DNA of 64,000 nt, taken from assembly GCF_004359545.1 (NCBI RefSeq), contig NZ_SCWB01000007.1, positions 38,972-102,971 on the forward strand. Reading direction: 5' to 3'. The DNA comes from Macrococcus lamae (GTDB lineage Bacteria > Bacillota > Bacilli > Staphylococcales > Staphylococcaceae). A program made the position numbers and the translations under genes. A model generated the notes under the pieces. The model was given only the letters and a program-made list of their open reading frames with translations. It ran no database searches and was not told the origin of the DNA. Shown piece after piece: positions 61,237 through 64,000 of this stretch (its first letter is position 1; each line of letters starts with the position of its first letter).

Positions 61237-62107
61237 TCATTCTTTCTTCAAGAGATAGCGAGTTGATATCGAGACCTTTCATCGCTGCGCCAAGCTCTTT
61301 AGAGAGTTCTCCGATGAGTTTATAATCCTGATAATGCGTTGTTGCCTGCACGATTGCTTTCGCGAATTTTTCAGGTGATTCTGACTTGAATATACCTGAA
61401 CCAACGAATACACCATCAGCACCCAGTTCCATCATCAGTGCCGCGTCCGCCGGTGTTGCAACGCCGCCTGCAGCAAAGTTGACGACCGGTAATTTACCTA
61501 GCGCTTTGATTTCTTTAAGTACTTCATAAGGTGCACCAAGTAATTTTGCTTCCGTCATGATCTCATCATCATTCATCACAGAAAGCTTACGGACCTGTGC
61601 GTTCACTTTACGTAAGTGACGGACAGCTTCTACGATATTGCCTGTACCCGGCTCACCTTTTGTACGTAACATTGCAGCACCTTCACCGATACGACGGGCT
61701 GCTTCTCCTAAGTCACGACAGCCGCAGACGAACGGAACAGTGAATTCATCTTTCTTTAAGTGGAACTCCTCATCAGCCGGAGTCAGTACTTCTGATTCAT
61801 CGATGTAATCCACGCCCATCGCTTCTAATACACGCGCTTCAGTAATGTGACCGATACGACCTTTCGCCATCACCGGGATAGAGACCGCGTTCATCACTTC
61901 CTCAACAATACGTGGATCCGCCATACGTGCGACGCCGCCTGCTTTACGAATATCGCTTGGCACACGTTCTAATGCCATGATCGCAACTGCACCCGCTGCT
62001 TCAGCTAACTTCGCCTGTTCCGCATTGACAACGTCCATGATGACGCCGCCTTTTTGCATTTCTGCCATACCACGTTTGACTTTGTCTGAACCTATAATTT
62101 TAGACAT
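61220..62107 (-). CDS. pdxS: Pyridoxal 5'-phosphate synthase subunit PdxS
   Basis: A 295-residue (beta/alpha)8 enzyme that builds PLP from ribose 5-phosphate, glyceraldehyde 3-phosphate and ammonia. Typical segments are [21 protein letters not shown], the catalytic-lysine region VMAKGRIGH, and [19 protein letters not shown] 62107 follows AAAGGAG. Divergent from its likely regulator gene pdxR. Confidence 0.98.
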   Translation of the reverse strand: MSKIIGSDKVKRGMAEMQKGGVIMDVVNAEQAKLAEAAGAVAIMALERVPSDIRKAGGVARMADPRIVEEVMNAVSIPVMAKGRIGHITEARVLEAMGVDYIDESEVLTPADEEFHLKKDEFTVPFVCGCRDLGEAARRIGEGAAMLRTKGEPGTGNIVEAVRHLRKVNAQVRKLSVMNDDEIMTEAKLLGAPYEVLKEIKALGKLPVVNFAAGGVATPADAALMMELGADGVFVGSGIFKSESPEKFAKAIVQATTHYQDYKLIGELSKELGAAMKGLDINSLSLEERMSERGW

Positions 62108-62207
62108 ATGTACACTCCTTTAAATTCAATACATCTATAAATTTAACGAAGAAACTGATATTATAAAAGTGCCAGATATAACAAAAACTAAAGGGTCAGT
62201 GATTAGA
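62108..62207. promoter_or_regulatory. pdxS-pdxR divergent control region
   Basis: About 100 bp shared by two divergent genes. A TATAAT-like element on each strand overlaps around 62157-62168. MocR regulators bind direct repeats in such regions, but I cannot point to a clear repeat here. Confidence 0.4.
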
Positions 62208-63572
62208 ATGGAAATGCTTACATATAAATTTACAGAAGATACGTTTCTCTACCAGCAGCTCTATCAGTTCATCAAGGACGATATCCTGTCAGGCAGACTG
62301 TCACATGATGAAAAACTGCCATCCAAAAGAAAACTGAGCCAGCACTTGAATCTCAGTCAGACGACAATCGAAATTGCTTACCAGCAACTGCAGGATGAAG
62401 GTTTTATTTATTCCAAGCCAAAAGTCGGTTATTTTGTTGAAGCCATTGAAACGTTAAATAAGGCTCCTGAAAACAAAATGAGTTTCACCTCACCGAAACC
62501 AGCAACAGCTAAACAGTCATTTAAAATAGAGGATAGCCATCATACGAGCTTTCCATACCATCTCTTCAGAAAGTATGCCAAAGAAGCTTTTGAGGCTGAG
62601 ATGGACGGACTTCTCGAACGCGGACATATACAAGGAGATGATGCCCTCAGAGAACAGATACGTCGCTATCTCTATCACTCACGCGGGGTTAACTGTACAA
62701 ATGAGCAGATTATCATCGGCAGCTCCACTGAACAGCTCTTCACGCTTGTAACACGTCTATTACATGACGCCACCTACCAGATAGAAGATCCGGGCTATCC
62801 GCTGATCCGTAAAGTACTGAATTATGAACAGAAACCTTACATTCCAATTGAAGTGGATGATGAGGGTATTGTGGTCAAGGCACTTCATCATCAAGCGAAT
62901 GTCGTTCATGTTACTCCAAGTCATCAGTTTCCGACAGGTGCAGTCCTATCAGCAAGAAGAAGGACAGAACTGCTTAAATGGGCAATAGAAGAAGACCGCT
63001 ACATCATTGAGGATGACTATGACAGTGAGTTCAGATACAAAGGACGCCCGCTAAAAGCGCTTCAAGGACTCGACTCCCACCAGAAAGTCATCTATATGAG
63101 TACTTTTTCGAAATCCATCTTTCCAAGTATAAGAGTTGCTTATCTCGTACTGCCTGACGCTTTGATGGATAAATATCATAAGCTCGATGATAAACCAAAT
63201 ATCACCGTACCTCGGCATATGCAGTATATGATTACGCAGTTCATGCAGTCAGGCGAATTTGAACGCAATATCAATCGAACCCGTAAACTCTATAAGAAAA
63301 AGCTCGATATTGTTTTAGATGCCTTAAAACCATTCGATGGTCAAATCTCTATCAGCGGCGAGCAGGCAGGAATGCATTGTGTGCTGTCTTTCAATGAGAC
63401 AATCTCTAAACCAGAAGATATCGATATTAATCTCATCAGCGATTATGCAGAACAAAAACAACAAAAATACCACCATCAGCTCATTCTGGGCTACGGCGGT
63501 ATAGAAGAGCATTTAATCAAAGAGAGTATCTACACTTTACTGAAAAAAATCATACAAAAAAAAGAGACCTGA
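62208..63572 (+). CDS. pdxR: MocR-type regulator PdxR
   Basis: A 454-residue fusion of a GntR winged helix (residues about 1-75, with KLPSKRKLSQHLNLSQTTIEIAYQQLQ) and a fold-type I aminotransferase-like domain. The PLP lysine is in MSTFSKSIFPSIRVAYLVLP. PdxR senses PLP and activates pdxST. The start is chosen at ATG 62208; a GTG at 62199 and earlier codons are possible. It is divergent from pdxS with about 100 bp between, where the operator should lie. Its stop codon overlaps the rRNA terminator. Confidence 0.9.
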   Translation: MEMLTYKFTEDTFLYQQLYQFIKDDILSGRLSHDEKLPSKRKLSQHLNLSQTTIEIAYQQLQDEGFIYSKPKVGYFVEAIETLNKAPENKMSFTSPKPATAKQSFKIEDSHHTSFPYHLFRKYAKEAFEAEMDGLLERGHIQGDDALREQIRRYLYHSRGVNCTNEQIIIGSSTEQLFTLVTRLLHDATYQIEDPGYPLIRKVLNYEQKPYIPIEVDDEGIVVKALHHQANVVHVTPSHQFPTGAVLSARRRTELLKWAIEEDRYIIEDDYDSEFRYKGRPLKALQGLDSHQKVIYMSTFSKSIFPSIRVAYLVLPDALMDKYHKLDDKPNITVPRHMQYMITQFMQSGEFERNINRTRKLYKKKLDIVLDALKPFDGQISISGEQAGMHCVLSFNETISKPEDIDINLISDYAEQKQQKYHHQLILGYGGIEEHLIKESIYTLLKKIIQKKET

Positions 63573-63580
63573 CAGGTCTC
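63556..63580 (-). terminator. Terminator of the rRNA operon
   Basis: GAGACC (63564-63569) pairs with GGTCTC (63575-63580) around TGACA. On the minus strand it is followed by eight T residues. It lies 25 bases beyond the 5S 3' end and spans the pdxR stop codon (63570-63572). Confidence 0.88.
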
Positions 63581-63604
63581 GGTGCGGCTCATCGCATATG
63601 TGTC

Positions 63605-63720
63605 TGCCCGGCAACGTCCTACTCTCGCGGGACGTCAGTCCAACTACCATCGGCGCTCGAGAGCTTAACTTCTGTGTTCGGTATGGGAACAGGTGTGACC
63701 TCTCTGCCATCGTCACCAGA
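63605..63720 (-). rRNA. rrf: 5S ribosomal RNA
   Basis: The minus strand reads TCTGGTGACGATGGCAGAGA at the 5' end, then the universal CCGAACACAGAAGTTAAG region, and ends GTTGCCGGGCA, about 116 nt. It is the last gene of an rRNA operon entering from the right edge. End points are set by likeness to staphylococcal 5S and may be off by one or two bases. Confidence 0.96.
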
Positions 63721-63810
63721 CAGGGTGGAGCGAAGGGATATACCCTCAAAACTAGATAAGCAGGAGGAAGAAGGGTCCTTACCAGCTCGCCGAGCTGAAA
63801 AATCTTTAAA

Positions 63811-64000
63811 TTGATTAAGTCTTCGATCGATTAGTATCTGTCAGCTCCACACATCGCTGTGCTTCCACCTCAGACCTATTGACCTCATCATCTCTGAGGG
63901 ATCTTATAACCGAAGTTGGGAAATCTCATCTTGAGGGGGGCTTCATGCTTAGATGCTTTCAGCACTTATCCCGTCCATACATAGCTACCCAGCTATGCCG
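63811..64000 (-). rRNA. rrl: 23S ribosomal RNA, 3' end (partial)
   Basis: The last about 190 nt of 23S rRNA on the minus strand, ending near TCGATCGAAGACTTAATCAA as in staphylococci. The rest lies outside the window. The 90-bp spacer to 5S contains no tRNA gene, only a short GCTCG/CGAGC hairpin near 63785-63795. Confidence 0.93.

Noticed and set aside
63721..63810. A tRNA gene between 23S and 5S rRNA
   Set aside because: The spacer is only 90 bp and shows no T-arm or acceptor pattern.

Overview
The window is chromosomal DNA of a low-GC Gram-positive bacterium of the family Staphylococcaceae. Almost every protein reads as a close relative of a Staphylococcus aureus protein, and gene order follows the staphylococcal core. 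Two things point away from Staphylococcus itself towards a relative such as Macrococcus: the ispD-ispF pair is kept between yacL and gltX as in Bacillus, and base composition looks (by eye) more GC-rich than S. aureus. The genus is inference. The region is conserved housekeeping sequence; I see no prophage, insertion sequence, CRISPR array, tRNA gene or resistance island, and no gap over 300 bases without an annotated element.

Layout. 1-2.9 kb: DUF1450 gene (partial), lipL and pta, divergent from hemQ. 2.9-6.8 kb: a Fur-box-controlled siderophore uptake operon, sstABCD. 7-10 kb: a SteT-like amino acid transporter, a 34-codon small ORF, and an APC permease broken by one in-frame TGA. 10-15 kb: ung-ywdI-ywdK, then pdxK, yojF-bshB2-folE2 and an acetyltransferase. 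15-24 kb: a tandem dyad repeat, a NERD-domain gene, HAD phosphatases, tadA, two deoxynucleoside kinases, a PTS-IIC-like protein, ilvE with a CodY-like box, and threonine catabolism (tdh, kbl). 24-27.7 kb: three M20 amidohydrolase genes in tandem.

27.7-44.9 kb is the translation and transcription block on the minus strand. In transcription order it runs sigH, rpmG, secE, nusG, rplK, rplA, rplJ, rplL, rsmC-like, rpoB, rpoC, an L7Ae-like gene, rpsL, rpsG, fusA, tuf. It carries an L10 leader with attenuator, two L1-type RNA sites and several intergenic terminators. 45-54 kb, also minus, holds radA, yacL, ispD, ispF and gltX, then a cysteine T-box ahead of cysE-cysS-mrnC-rlmB-yacP. 54-58.5 kb is the CtsR-controlled stress operon ctsR-mcsA-mcsB-clpC. 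58.6-63.6 kb has nupC, a nitroreductase, and the vitamin B6 genes pdxS-pdxT with divergent pdxR. The window ends in the 3' end of an rRNA operon (5S and partial 23S, minus strand) whose terminator overlaps the pdxR stop codon.

I found no wholly new system. The points most worth a second look are: McsA lacking its N-terminal zinc module, a 34-residue acidic low-complexity tail on ribosomal protein L10, retained MEP-pathway genes, a second L1-like site in front of rplA, the unexplained tandem dyad repeat near 15 kb, the tandem M20 trio, and the nonsense-interrupted permease.
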